Source: an archaeon
GTDB taxonomy: Archaea > Thermoproteota > Thermoprotei_A > Marsarchaeales > Marsarchaeaceae
NCBI GenBank assembly: GCA_021817005.1
Contig: JAKAWJ010000022.1
Span: 1 to 33,772 of the forward strand
Reading direction: 5' to 3'
DNA length: 33,772 nucleotides
Under the pieces are notes generated by a model. It saw nothing but the letters and a program-made list of their open reading frames with translations, was not told the origin of the DNA and did not search any database. This document shows, piece by piece, positions 23,440 through 31,446 of this stretch (its first letter is position 1; each line of letters starts with the position of its first letter). Made by a program: the position numbers and the translations under genes.

Positions 23440-23959
23440 GCCCGGAACCGCTCAGCCGCTGGTACACTACCTAATACGCCTTTGCAATTATTTACGATTC
23501 GAACAGTAGCCAAGTCTGTGAAAGAAAATTCGCCAAAATAATTAGACGCATCCCTTTCGACTCGAGTGAGTTGTTGTGTCCTCTTGTGACCGAGATGTCG
23601 GATAGGCCTCCCTCAGGCGTTCCGACGATCTCAGGCACCCCCAGCACGAGAACGTTGTCGTGTTTAGGGTAGTCGAAGACAGGGGAGCAAGCAGTCTAGT
23701 TTAGCTCTACGTGGTTTGGTTCAGCCTTTACCTGTATTACACTTTATGTGCGAAGCTACCGAATTCTATAGTATGATATTCTTCAGGAACTAGGAGAAGG
23801 TTCCGATACCGTTCGCTATCTAGTCCGACCGGACCCGCACCCAATTCTTATCTGTTCATTATTTACCAATAAATTAATGTGCGCATCCCATCTTCCACCT
23901 GATCTCGATCCAAAATCGTCCTAAGCCGAAACTATGAGTTTGGTCGGGCGGAGAAAAGT
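23440..23959. other. Long gap with one orphan open frame
   Basis: This stretch has no supported intact gene. It holds the startless coding-like frame at 23492-23695 (minus strand), AT-rich sequence near 23845-23880, and the acetoacetyl-CoA synthetase promoter at its right end. Confidence 0.45.
23492..23695 (-). pseudogene. Startless coding-like fragment
   Basis: Between stop codons there are 68 open codons on the minus strand, with coding-like choice (VFDYPKHDNVLVLGVPEIVG, then TPEGGLSDISVTRGHNNS, then GMRLIILANFLSQTWLLFES). There is no ATG in a useful place, and the frame is closed upstream by TAG. I take it as the 3' piece of a lost gene. The family is not recognised. Confidence 0.3.
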
Positions 23960-23979
23960 CTGCATCCGCTTAAATGCAG
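23960..23979 (+). promoter_or_regulatory. Promoter with inverted repeat spanning the TATA box
   Basis: CTGCAT and ATGCAG are 6-bp inverted arms 8 nt apart that enclose the TATA-like GCTTAAAT (23969-23976). This predicts RNA initiation near 23998, leaving a very short leader with GGAGG (23998-24002) ahead of GTG 24012. The convergent TrmB regulator beside the gene is a candidate binder. Confidence 0.5.
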
Positions 23980-24011
23980 CCTGGTCTTGAAGAGTACGGA
24001 GGAGTCCTGAA

Positions 24012-26021
24012 GTGGGGAGAAGTGAAACTAAATGGGGTCAACTGGTCTGGCAGCCCAAAGGGGACTACTTGAGGCGGGCAAATATCATAAAATATCAGAA
24101 CTGGCTCGCTGAGACTAATCACCGCAACCTCCCAGAGTACATACCTCTGTGGTTATGGTCGATACAAGAGATAGGACCGTTCTGGCAGACGATTGCGGAT
24201 TATTTTGGTGTTAAATTTTCCGTAAAGCCGAAATGCCCAATAGAAAAAAGAGAGATGCCAGGCGCCCACTGGTTTCCCGGAGGCAAGCTGAATTACGCAG
24301 AGCACGTGCTCTCCCAGGCGAAAATGCCCGGAGATGCCGTTGCACTCATCGAAGCAGCTGAAGACAGAGCCCCGGCGAAAATCACGTGGGACCAGCTTCG
24401 GAATCGGGTATCATCCATGGCCGCTTTCCTAAGCTCCCGTGGCGTGAAACCAGGGGATAGAGTGGCCGCGTATCTCACGAACACATCCGAAGCTGTTGTA
24501 GGCATGCTCGCCACGGCGATGATAGGCGCAGTATGGTCCTCCTGCGCATCCGAATTCGGAAGAGGGAGCACTGTGGACAGGTTCGGTCAGATAACTCCTA
24601 AAATCCTTATCGCCCGACGACGCTATAGCTACGCTGGCCACGAGTTCGACCGAAGTGCCGAGCTAACCGGGATAATTGAATCGCTACCCAGCCTTGAGAG
24701 CGTAGTGCTAGTGGGTGAGCGCGACCGGGGCGCCGAGAATTTGGCAGGTAGGAGAGTGGTTCTTTTTGAAGACGCACTGCGGTCACGGGGTAAAGAAGAA
24801 TTTGTGCAGGTGGACTTCTCTCACCCGCTCTGGATTCTCTATTCGTCGGGTACAACCGGCCTCCCCAAGGGAATTGTGCACGGCCACGGCGGAATAGTTC
24901 TGGAGCACCTGAAGGCGCTCTGTTTGCATAATGACCTCCATCCTGACGATGTATTCTTCTGGTATACCTCGACGGGTTGGATGATGTGGAATTACCTGGT
25001 GGGGGGGCTCTTGGCCGGGTCAACTGTGGTGCTATACGATGGCAGTCCGAGCTATCCAAGGGCCGACTCTCTCTGGGAGCTTTCGGAGAAACTCGGGATA
25101 ACGTTCTTTGGGACGAGCGCGGCCTATCTGTTGCAGTGCATGAAGTCCAAACTGAAACCGGCGGACCATTACGACCTAAGCAAGTTAAGAGGAGTTGGCT
25201 CAACTGGTTCTCCGCTCACTCCCGACGGCTTCGGCTGGGTCTACTCAAGTTTAAAGAAAGATATCTGGCTGGCATCCATAAGTGGAGGCACCGATGTGTG
25301 CTCGGGCTTTCTTGTTGGCCTTCCCACGCTTTCCGTCTATGCAGGGGAACTGCAGTGTCGCGCACTGGGCGCGAGGGTCGAAGCGTTCGATGAGGATGGT
25401 AGCTCCCTCCTCGAGGAAGTGGGAGAGCTAGTTGTGCTTGAGCCCATGCCCTCGATGCCGCTCTACTTATGGGGGGACACTGACGGGTCGAAATATCGGG
25501 AGGCCTACTTCTCCGTATATCCGGGCGTATGGCGCCACGGCGACTGGATAAGGATCACGGAACGCTGGACAGCCGTAATCTACGGCCGGTCGGACTCAAC
25601 AATCAAGCGTCACGGGTTGAGGCTTGGCACAAGCGAAATTTACCGCGCCGTCGAGTCATTAGAAGAGGTGGCTGACAGCCTTGCGGTGGACCTTGAGAGC
25701 CTAGAGGGTGAAGGCTCTCTGCTCCTGTTTGTTGTGCCAAGGTCAGGGTTCAAACTGGACGACAAGCTGTCCAAAAAGATCAGAACTAGAATCAGGACCG
25801 AGCTTTCTCCGAGATACGTACCTGACCAGATATTGGAAGTGAGAGCAGTACCGAGGACTCTTAACGGGAAGAAGCTCGAGATTCCCGTTAAGAGGATTCT
25901 CACAGGTGTGCCGAGTGCTGCAGCGGTCAATCTTGGTTCCGTAAATGATCCCAAGGCGCTTGACGAATTGATTTCGAAGGCGCGGGAACGCGTCCCAGTG
26001 GGTCGACGTGAGCAAGGTTGA
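24012..26021 (+). CDS. Acetoacetyl-CoA synthetase (ANL superfamily)
   Basis: A 669-residue adenylate-forming enzyme of the acetoacetate-CoA ligase type, which activates acetoacetate with ATP and CoA. The N-terminal cap (PKGDYLRRANIIKYQNWL, then NHRNLPEYIPLWLWS) is typical of this subfamily. The core has the P-loop ILYSSGTTGLPKGIVHGHGG (about 276-294), then FFWYTSTGWMMWNYLVGGLL. GSTGSPLTPDGFGWVY and SGGTDVCSGF also match acetoacetyl-CoA rather than acetyl-CoA synthetases. The C-terminal acylation Lys lies in RTLNGKKLEIPVKR (about 616-629). The GTG start has GGAGG 10 nt upstream. It points to ketone body, polyhydroxybutyrate or leucine breakdown, though no such genes are nearby. The TrmB gene faces it tail to tail. 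Confidence 0.92.
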   Translation: MGRSETKWGQLVWQPKGDYLRRANIIKYQNWLAETNHRNLPEYIPLWLWSIQEIGPFWQTIADYFGVKFSVKPKCPIEKREMPGAHWFPGGKLNYAEHVLSQAKMPGDAVALIEAAEDRAPAKITWDQLRNRVSSMAAFLSSRGVKPGDRVAAYLTNTSEAVVGMLATAMIGAVWSSCASEFGRGSTVDRFGQITPKILIARRRYSYAGHEFDRSAELTGIIESLPSLESVVLVGERDRGAENLAGRRVVLFEDALRSRGKEEFVQVDFSHPLWILYSSGTTGLPKGIVHGHGGIVLEHLKALCLHNDLHPDDVFFWYTSTGWMMWNYLVGGLLAGSTVVLYDGSPSYPRADSLWELSEKLGITFFGTSAAYLLQCMKSKLKPADHYDLSKLRGVGSTGSPLTPDGFGWVYSSLKKDIWLASISGGTDVCSGFLVGLPTLSVYAGELQCRALGARVEAFDEDGSSLLEEVGELVVLEPMPSMPLYLWGDTDGSKYREAYFSVYPGVWRHGDWIRITERWTAVIYGRSDSTIKRHGLRLGTSEIYRAVESLEEVADSLAVDLESLEGEGSLLLFVVPRSGFKLDDKLSKKIRTRIRTELSPRYVPDQILEVRAVPRTLNGKKLEIPVKRILTGVPSAAAVNLGSVNDPKALDELISKARERVPVGRREQG

Positions 26022-26068
26022 GCTAGCGCGGAACTGGGAGTCGAGCTTCATTCATGAGGTAGACGCTC

Positions 26069-26851
26069 TCAGAGTTTGACCGCCTTCGAGAGCGACCACG
26101 CTCTGCTTACGGATGCACGAAGTGAGACAGCGAAGTCTCTATCGCGTATATAAAGTGCCACCACTGGCACCCCTACCGCAAGGCTCGGGTCAGGGAGGCC
26201 AATAACGACGTCGCTTTTGTCAGTGATCAGCATGTCCAGCAGAAATCCGCTACTTTCTCTCAGTTCTGCCCTGAAGGCGAGCGCTAGCTCCCTGTCGGAA
26301 TCATCGAGGTTGGAATTGGGGGGAATCATCACTCTCACCTTTCTTTCTCTATCCTGACTTACAAGAGAAACAATCGGCCGGAGGGAAGCTTTTGCCTCTA
26401 GGGCCTTCGAAACCATCAGCCAGATCTCGGTCGCTGGCGGGATAATCGAAAACAGCAGTGATGAAATCGCGGGTAGCCCACGCAGTAAAGTGGGTTCGCG
26501 TGTGGCGTGTGATTCTAGGGGTCTGGTGCCCACGTAGGACACAAATCTGGCAAGCGCGTTAACACGCTGTTTTTCTTCTTCACTGAATTGGCTCTTGAAC
26601 TCTGCTTGGCGAGTGTTCAGTGCTGCCGAGGGCTCCATGGCGAAATAGGTGTCTCCCCGCTGAGTGGCGAAGCCTTTGGAGACTAGCGACTCCGCTATGT
26701 CGTAGACTCTCGGCCGGGGCACGCGCGCGGACTTGCTCAGGGCTTCTAGTTTCATGCTGGACTTGAGCAGCGCAAGATACGCTCTTGCCTCGTATGAATT
26801 CAGCTTGAAGTAGCGCCGAAGCTCATCCTCGGGGCTGTAATCATGGCTCAA
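26069..26851 (-). CDS. TrmB-family transcriptional regulator
   Basis: A 260-residue archaeal regulator. The N-terminal wHTH (about residues 8-72) reads LRRYFKLNSYEARAYLALLKS, then LEALSKSARVPRPRVYDIAESLVSKGFA, the 'arginine-proline-arginine-valine-tyrosine' recognition helix typical of TrmB. A linker coiled coil (FSEEEKQRVNAL) leads to a PLD-like sensor domain (about 120-260) with EIWLMVSKALE, RKVRVMIPPNSN, LDMLITDKSDVVIGLPD and ALYIRDRDFAV. TrmB proteins usually bind sugars and control transport and central carbon genes; here the neighbouring acetoacetyl-CoA synthetase is a possible target. The start is TTG 26851 (no in-frame ATG), with AT-rich sequence (CTGATAAAG) about 25 nt upstream. Confidence 0.88.
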   Translation of the reverse strand: MSHDYSPEDELRRYFKLNSYEARAYLALLKSSMKLEALSKSARVPRPRVYDIAESLVSKGFATQRGDTYFAMEPSAALNTRQAEFKSQFSEEEKQRVNALARFVSYVGTRPLESHATREPTLLRGLPAISSLLFSIIPPATEIWLMVSKALEAKASLRPIVSLVSQDRERKVRVMIPPNSNLDDSDRELALAFRAELRESSGFLLDMLITDKSDVVIGLPDPSLAVGVPVVALYIRDRDFAVSLRASVSRAWSLSKAVKL

Positions 26852-26924
26852 CTCAGCTCAGACTCTCTTTATCAGGCGTTATTGCCACGCAAATGTTGGG
26901 CCTCATGGCGAGGTGGCAGTCCTA

Positions 26925-27245
26925 TCAGGCGGGCACCTTGGCGTATACCACGTCCTCCTCGACGCTGACATCATAGCGCTTGAGTGGTATGTCCGTGGGC
27001 GAACCCGGCAGCGGTTTTCCAGTGAGCACATCGAAGATAGCTTGGTGATACGAGCAATAGAGATATTTTCCATGAACTTGGGCGAAAGCCAACGGTCCTT
27101 CTGCGTGCGGGCAAATACCGTCGAAACAGAAGAAGGAGCCGTTATACTCCACAACTACGTATTGCTTGCCCTTGACTCTGAAGGCTTTAAGCTTCAGCTT
27201 CGCAATTTCAGAAGTCTTAGCCACGGCGACTGCTGTTAGCTCCAC
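26925..27245 (-). CDS. Rieske-type [2Fe-2S] ferredoxin
   Basis: A 106-residue soluble Rieske protein. The cluster motifs are CPHAEGPL (Cys-x-His, residues 45-47) and YCSYHQAIFD (Cys-x2-His, about 64-67), spaced as in dioxygenase-type Rieske ferredoxins. The fold is completed by VAVAKTSEIAKLKLKAF at the start and GSPTDIPLKRYDVSVEEDVVYAKV at the end. It lacks a transmembrane anchor and the disulfide Cys pair of bc1-type Rieske proteins. It probably carries electrons to an oxygenase or serves redox sensing. It begins at GTG 27245, 73 bp upstream of the TrmB gene on the same strand. Its electron-transfer partners are not in the window, apart perhaps from the distant flavin reductase. Confidence 0.92.
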   Translation of the reverse strand: MELTAVAVAKTSEIAKLKLKAFRVKGKQYVVVEYNGSFFCFDGICPHAEGPLAFAQVHGKYLYCSYHQAIFDVLTGKPLPGSPTDIPLKRYDVSVEEDVVYAKVPA

Positions 27246-27352
27246 ATTCGTTCGTTGAGGTGGAAAGAGAGCAGAACTAAAGGTTTGCGTGCCAGATTGG
27301 GCCCCCGCTCGAACGTGGTGCCTGGTTCAGCTCCGTGGCGCAGTGGTGCGAG

Positions 27353-27700
27353 CTAGGGCATTGTCCGGTAGTGTTTGTAGATTCCCCAGGCATAGCCCGT
27401 GTGTACACAATCAGTGCTCTCACAGAGTCCGCAATACATTTCGTCCTTTCTGTAGTCGACGTCAACTATTCTTCCCAGTTTCTTATCCTTTATTCTTATC
27501 ACATTTTCATAAATGTTGAAGTGCTGCATCCTTCCTGACTCTTTGTCAACTATGTATGTTGAGATGATGCGCGCTACGAACGAAGAGAGGCTGTCCACGC
27601 CTTCCCGTTCCAGTATTGCCTTGTTCTGTCTGTAGGTTTTTTCGAGATCGGCGTATACGCTCTCCTTTAGTGTTATACTCTTGAACCCTCTTTTGGGCAC
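27353..27700 (-). CDS. Ribbon-helix-helix-like protein with Cys/His tail
   Basis: A 115-residue protein. The N-terminus (MPKRGFKSITLKESVYADLEK) has the beta-strand-then-helix pattern of ribbon-helix-helix DNA binders, with a second helix (SLSSFVARIISTYI). The middle (RMQHFNIYENVIRIKDKKLG) leads to a metal-site-like tail MYCGLCESTDCVHTGYAW (Cys-x2-Cys-x5-Cys-x-His), likely binding Zn. GTG 27700 has a minus-strand TATA (ATATAA) about 26 nt upstream, so it is leaderless. It is divergent from the RecA-fold gene, and the shared region is palindromic, so it may regulate both. This pairing of RHH and Cys/His tail is known in archaea, but I cannot name the family. Confidence 0.75.
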   Translation of the reverse strand: MPKRGFKSITLKESVYADLEKTYRQNKAILEREGVDSLSSFVARIISTYIVDKESGRMQHFNIYENVIRIKDKKLGRIVDVDYRKDEMYCGLCESTDCVHTGYAWGIYKHYRTMP

Positions 27701-27723
27701 GAGTACCGTACATTACCGGAATC

Positions 27724-27745
27724 TTATATGGTTTGTTGCATATAA
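27724..27745. promoter_or_regulatory. Bidirectional promoter with palindromic TATA boxes
   Basis: TTATATG and CATATAA are exact 7-bp inverted arms separated by 8 nt. The left arm serves as TATA for the leftward gene, at the leaderless distance to GTG 27700. The region also fits a TATA for the rightward gene starting at TTG 27761. A dimeric RHH protein bound here would cover both promoters. Confidence 0.65.
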
Positions 27746-27760
27746 AATTGGGGTAAACCT

Positions 27761-28411
27761 TTGGCTGCAGCTATCCAGACGCTGAAGCGCCTGCGCAGCG
27801 GAATTGCCGTGCTGGACGGCTTGATAGCAGACTCTCCGTTCATCGAGTTCTACGGGGAATGGTCTCCAGTAAGCCTGCTCATGCACAGATTCGTAGTTGA
27901 GAACGGAGGAGATGTTATACTAACGCAGGAGTTCGGTGGGCTCAACACCTACCTGATTGAAAAGATTTGCAGAAACGTGGGCAAAAGAGCCGAAGCGCGC
28001 GTGGTAAGAAGTTTCAGCCTGGATTCTACGCTTGACGCCCTGCGCTTGGCTGCAGAGTCGGAGTCGCAGCTCGCTATAGTCGTCGACCCCTACCTGTATT
28101 CGCCAGGGAAGTGGTGGGAGTACGCTTTTCTGACAAAGGTGACTGCCGAGCTCCGCAGGCTCGCGCAGCTAAAGTCGGTCGTGGTGTTCAATAGACTGAG
28201 CAAGTTTGGTAAGAAGACTCCTGAGGGAGGTGCATTCCATAGCTCAAGCATTTTCGCGCTTGTCAGGATAACTTCGTTAAAGAGTGTCATACATGCTGCA
28301 CTGATTAAGCATCCAGCCCAGCCAGTGAGCAGAGTGGACTTTACCTATGCAGAGCTTTATGGTGCCGGGAGAAGATGGGGTGAACAAAGATGCCTCTCGG
28401 AGTGGTTTTGA
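27761..28411 (+). CDS. RecA/RadA-fold protein with a lost P-loop
   Basis: A 216-residue protein that follows the RadA/RadB core from end to end. RSGIAVLDGLI corresponds to the tGIxxLDxLLgGG opening, FIEFYGEWSPVSLLMHRFV to the GExGsGKTxLxxqla P-loop strand and helix, ESQLAIVVDPYL to Walker B (Asp109), and LKSVVVFNRLSKFGKKTPEGGAF to the VVVTNQVxxxxxpxGG region. In the P-loop the Gly-Lys-Ser/Thr is replaced by Pro-Val-Ser (residues 36-38), so ATP binding is probably lost. It resembles archaeal RadA paralogues, but truncated and without an N-terminal HhH. It could be a scaffold or modulator of recombinase filaments. The start is TTG 27761. The divergent RHH gene shares its promoter. Confidence 0.7.
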   Translation: MAAAIQTLKRLRSGIAVLDGLIADSPFIEFYGEWSPVSLLMHRFVVENGGDVILTQEFGGLNTYLIEKICRNVGKRAEARVVRSFSLDSTLDALRLAAESESQLAIVVDPYLYSPGKWWEYAFLTKVTAELRRLAQLKSVVVFNRLSKFGKKTPEGGAFHSSSIFALVRITSLKSVIHAALIKHPAQPVSRVDFTYAELYGAGRRWGEQRCLSEWF

Positions 28412-28738
28412 GTCCCAAACCAAGAGATTGCATACTTGAGAAGGCGACAGCGCACAAGATCATCACAGCCAGCATTCCGATGCAATTTTTTATATCCATT
28501 AACGACTGGCATGACTAGCGGCTCGGGCAGTAGGTGGGCGGAGGAAATAGTTGATGGGCGGAACCCGCGCTCTTACGTGGACTAGTGGGATAAGGATGTG
28601 CTTCGATTTGCCGGCCCTCCCCGAAGGAGAAAGTGAGCTTGGCCCGGGAATTTTTGCGGCCAGCTGGCTATGTGAGTTTATTGGATTAGCTGAAACACCT
28701 AGCGGCCAGAATTGGGTAGAACCACGCTTTCTTGGGGG
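28412..28738 (+). other. Promoter-bearing stretch with doubtful short ORFs
   Basis: A TATA-like TTTATAT at 28488-28494 precedes ATG 28511, whose frame (MTSGSGSRWAEEIVDGRNPR) meets TAG after 24 codons and then continues WDKDVLRFAGPPRRRK. A second ORF from ATG 28554, with a clear GGAGG 10 nt upstream, runs 71 codons to 28769 and overlaps the next gene. Neither is convincing by composition. They may be remnants or a short leader peptide. Confidence 0.3.
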
Positions 28739-29044
28739 ATGGCGCTCAGGGAAGAATCAGAGAGGATGAAGCGAATTGCAGGCAAGATCCCTTCTCAGGC
28801 TGCGCGGAAGGATATGGTCGAGCTTTTGGACGCTGCCAGGCAACAGTTAGAAACTGCATGTTTTCTTTATATCGGCGCCCACGGCCCAGAAGAAGACGAA
28901 CTCACGCCCGGAGAGTGCCTTACATGGGGTGCACTGGTCTACCTCTACCGACGGATTCTCGCTCTAGAGAGCGTCGAACTGCAAGGCAGTGGAGGACAAT
29001 CTGCCCTCGGGCTGGAGAGTTCTTCAAGGGAGCAAAGGATTTAA
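28739..29044 (+). CDS. Small helical protein, unknown
   Basis: A 101-residue, mostly helical acidic protein: MALREESERMKRIAGKIPSQ, then DMVELLDAARQQLETACFLY, then a short loop (GAHGPEEDELTPGECLTWGA) and another helix (LVYLYRRILALESVEL), ending in a Ser/Gln-rich tail. The layout looks like a small four-helix or HEPN-like bundle, but the HEPN RxxxxH motif is absent. The frame is open further up (to 28712); ATG 28739 is chosen because a GGGGG run sits just before it. The thermopsin-like gene starts 30 nt downstream on the same strand. No function can be given. Confidence 0.5.
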   Translation: MALREESERMKRIAGKIPSQAARKDMVELLDAARQQLETACFLYIGAHGPEEDELTPGECLTWGALVYLYRRILALESVELQGSGGQSALGLESSSREQRI

Positions 29045-29074
29045 CAACCGCCGCTCGGAAACCCTCTGACTCAG

Positions 29075-31390
29075 ATGAGAAAAAGAGCAGTAACACTCAG
29101 CATTTTCTTGGTTCTATTAATATGTACGTCGCTCGCCGCGGGACTGGGCTTGCAGGGCGTTTCCGCGGCGGCTAACGGGTCGTACGGCAGCCCCTTCCCC
29201 TTAAAGGAACACGCATTCATACCCAGACTTCCTGGGCTCACGGGAATATCTCCACCGCTTATAGCGGCACCGGTTGGCCTGGCTTCCTACGGCACCTCTG
29301 GCTCCGTGTCCACGAATTCCGTCCTGGGCTCAATGACCATCAATTCGCTTGACCTCGGGCTCGATGTGTTTCCGAACGGTACAATATTCGCGAACGCTTC
29401 AGGCGCAATTATTGTTGATGCGGTGCTCTGGATTCCTGGCCACGGCGTCTACTGGGTGCAGAGCGCGCTGTTTCTCTACACTCCAAACGCTTCGCTCGAC
29501 GAGACGGAATTCCTGAACAATGTCTGGAACTTTACTTCGGCGACCAACGCCCCACTGAAGTCTTCGGACATCTCTGGAAACGGCGTCGCGCAGGAATTCA
29601 CGCCCAGGGAAGGCTATTACTACTATGTTGATCCCACGGTCTTCAACCTGACGCTCCCCTATACCGTCAATATTACGATGAATCTCGTGCCGGTCAGTGG
29701 CGCTGCTGGAGTGCAGTTTGGCTATAGCATAAGAGGTGGAAACGGAAAGGAATACTCAGGAACGTATGACACTGTGACTTTCTTCCCGCATTCGCAGAAC
29801 GCGAATCCATACATAAGAATAGGCGGGTTTGCCCCGAACGGATTGGAGAGCGACCTTGAGTTTGTTCTAGTTGGTCCGGGCGATGGCTCGTACGTGTTTG
29901 TGAACGGAGTGAATGCCGTAGAGAGCCTTTACTATGGAGTAGCGTCAAGCTACGAGCTCGGGTCCGGGAGGGGATACTCACCCGTAAAGGATGGCTACAG
30001 CTATGGTACCGACATCGCCGAAGCGTCTGTGCTCGACACCTCTTCGAGATTGCTTGCGCCCAAGGGAGTTCCAGAAGCAGTGATAGAATCTGGAAGTACC
30101 AGCCTCTATCAATTATGGCCGACTGAGGTTGCGAGTTCAGTCAGCTATTCCACCAATTATGGCGCTGGTACCGTGGAGCTAAGTGGCTCTCTCAGCTACC
30201 CCACGTATAGTTCGGGTGTGCCCGAAGCCCCTGTCGCGGGCATGCCGGTTGAGCTCAGCGTAAACGGCCAGCCAGTTGAAAACACTACGACGGGTTCTGG
30301 GGGAACATTCGCGATAAGCTGGCAGCCAAGTTCTACTGGGATTTATTCATTGGACGCACTCTACCCAGGCTCTACTGCTTTCCTCGAGACCTCCCAGCAG
30401 TTGAAGTTTGTGGTTTCCAGCCTGAACATAACCGGAACGCCGGGGGCAAACGTTACGCTTGAAGTTAATTCCACCATTTTCAAAGAGCACACGGGAAGCG
30501 TATTGTATATCCCCGTACTATCTGGCTCTTCGCTGAACCTGAGCGCTGCTCGAATTGCTTCAGTTGCGCCTGGAACCAGAACCGTGCTCACGGGTTTAGG
30601 AGCCGCGGGCTCGCTATCGAACAATAGCGTCATGATTGCAGGACAGCTGCCAGAAAACCTGCTAGTTCGCTATGTCACGCAGTATTACGTAACCGTGGCT
30701 GACCATTTCGGCCAGAATATCTCAGCCTGGTATAACTCGGGCTCGACTATATCATTTTCCGCCCCGGCTTCGGTCACGGTTTCAAGCGGATCGATGTGGA
30801 CCTTCGGGGGCTGGCAGTTAGGTCCGATGACTGGGCCAGACACTCAACCTGGCGCGTTCGGAATTGGTCCGACGCTAGTGAATCATACGAACCTCCAGTA
30901 TGGCGTGAACTCTCGCCTTAATGCTAGCGCAATCTACACGCACTTTTACCTGGTTCAGGTATCCACCCCTCAGGGCACCACCTCAGAATGGTTAAAGGCG
31001 GGTTCCACTCTGAACCTCAGCGCACCCGCTTCAACTGGTGGCTTCCTCTCCAGTTCAAAGTTCAGCGGCTGGACGGGGACGAGCTCGAGCAGTGCGCCGA
31101 GCCTTGCGCTCGTCGTGAACTCGCCCATTCAGGAAACCGCGAGTTACACGACCAGCCTAACCGGCTCATACATACTTGCCAGTGCGCTTGCCATAGTCGG
31201 ACTTTTGATAGGTCTCGCTCTTGGACGCGTCACTTCGCGGAGCAGAGCGGCGAAACAAGGCAACTTAACCACCCAAGCGCCCTCCGGGGCACCCGCGCCG
31301 GGCCCTGAGCCGTCTGGTCAGCCCGCCCCCCAGGAAACTCCCGGCCAGAGTGGGACTGGGCCCGCTACCGCTCCAGCCAAATCAGGATGA
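29075..31390 (+). CDS. Membrane-anchored thermopsin-family acid protease
   Basis: A 771-residue secreted protein. It has an N-terminal signal (residues 1-32, MRKRAVTLSIFLVLLICTSL...) and a thermopsin-like domain (about 55-300): APVGLASYGTSGSVSTNSVLG, MTINSLDLGLDVFPNG, IPGHGVYWVQSALFLYTPNAS, FLNNVWNFTS, TFFPHSQNANP. An Ig-like segment follows (about 380-455, with GTFAISWQPSSTGIYSLDALYPG), then two related 60-residue repeats (YYVTVADHFGQNISAWYNSG and YLVQVSTPQGTTSEWLKAGS). A membrane helix lies near 698-718 (ILASALAIVGLLIGLALG), followed by a cytosolic Pro/Gly/Thr tail. Thermopsins are acid proteases of hot acidic habitats with a poorly known mechanism. Many Asn-x-Ser/Thr sites suggest surface glycosylation. 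A TATA-like GATTTAACA precedes the start. Confidence 0.85.
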   Translation: MRKRAVTLSIFLVLLICTSLAAGLGLQGVSAAANGSYGSPFPLKEHAFIPRLPGLTGISPPLIAAPVGLASYGTSGSVSTNSVLGSMTINSLDLGLDVFPNGTIFANASGAIIVDAVLWIPGHGVYWVQSALFLYTPNASLDETEFLNNVWNFTSATNAPLKSSDISGNGVAQEFTPREGYYYYVDPTVFNLTLPYTVNITMNLVPVSGAAGVQFGYSIRGGNGKEYSGTYDTVTFFPHSQNANPYIRIGGFAPNGLESDLEFVLVGPGDGSYVFVNGVNAVESLYYGVASSYELGSGRGYSPVKDGYSYGTDIAEASVLDTSSRLLAPKGVPEAVIESGSTSLYQLWPTEVASSVSYSTNYGAGTVELSGSLSYPTYSSGVPEAPVAGMPVELSVNGQPVENTTTGSGGTFAISWQPSSTGIYSLDALYPGSTAFLETSQQLKFVVSSLNITGTPGANVTLEVNSTIFKEHTGSVLYIPVLSGSSLNLSAARIASVAPGTRTVLTGLGAAGSLSNNSVMIAGQLPENLLVRYVTQYYVTVADHFGQNISAWYNSGSTISFSAPASVTVSSGSMWTFGGWQLGPMTGPDTQPGAFGIGPTLVNHTNLQYGVNSRLNASAIYTHFYLVQVSTPQGTTSEWLKAGSTLNLSAPASTGGFLSSSKFSGWTGTSSSSAPSLALVVNSPIQETASYTTSLTGSYILASALAIVGLLIGLALGRVTSRSRAAKQGNLTTQAPSGAPAPGPEPSGQPAPQETPGQSGTGPATAPAKSG

Positions 31391-31446
31391 TCTTTGGGTA
31401 ATTCAATCCCATCAGTGTACGACCGATGCGCTACGCGGCGCAATCT

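Noticed and set aside
24607-25203. 198-codon minus-strand ORF within the acetoacetyl-CoA synthetase gene
   Set aside because: It is Arg/Pro/Ser-rich, a typical antisense shadow of a codon-biased gene. The sense strand carries the ANL motifs.
27296-27352. D-arm-like sequence GTGGCGCAGTGGTGCGAGC suggesting a tRNA
   Set aside because: No acceptor stem, anticodon arm or T-arm (GGTTCGANNCC with pairing stem) can be drawn around it, and the downstream part lies in the RHH gene.
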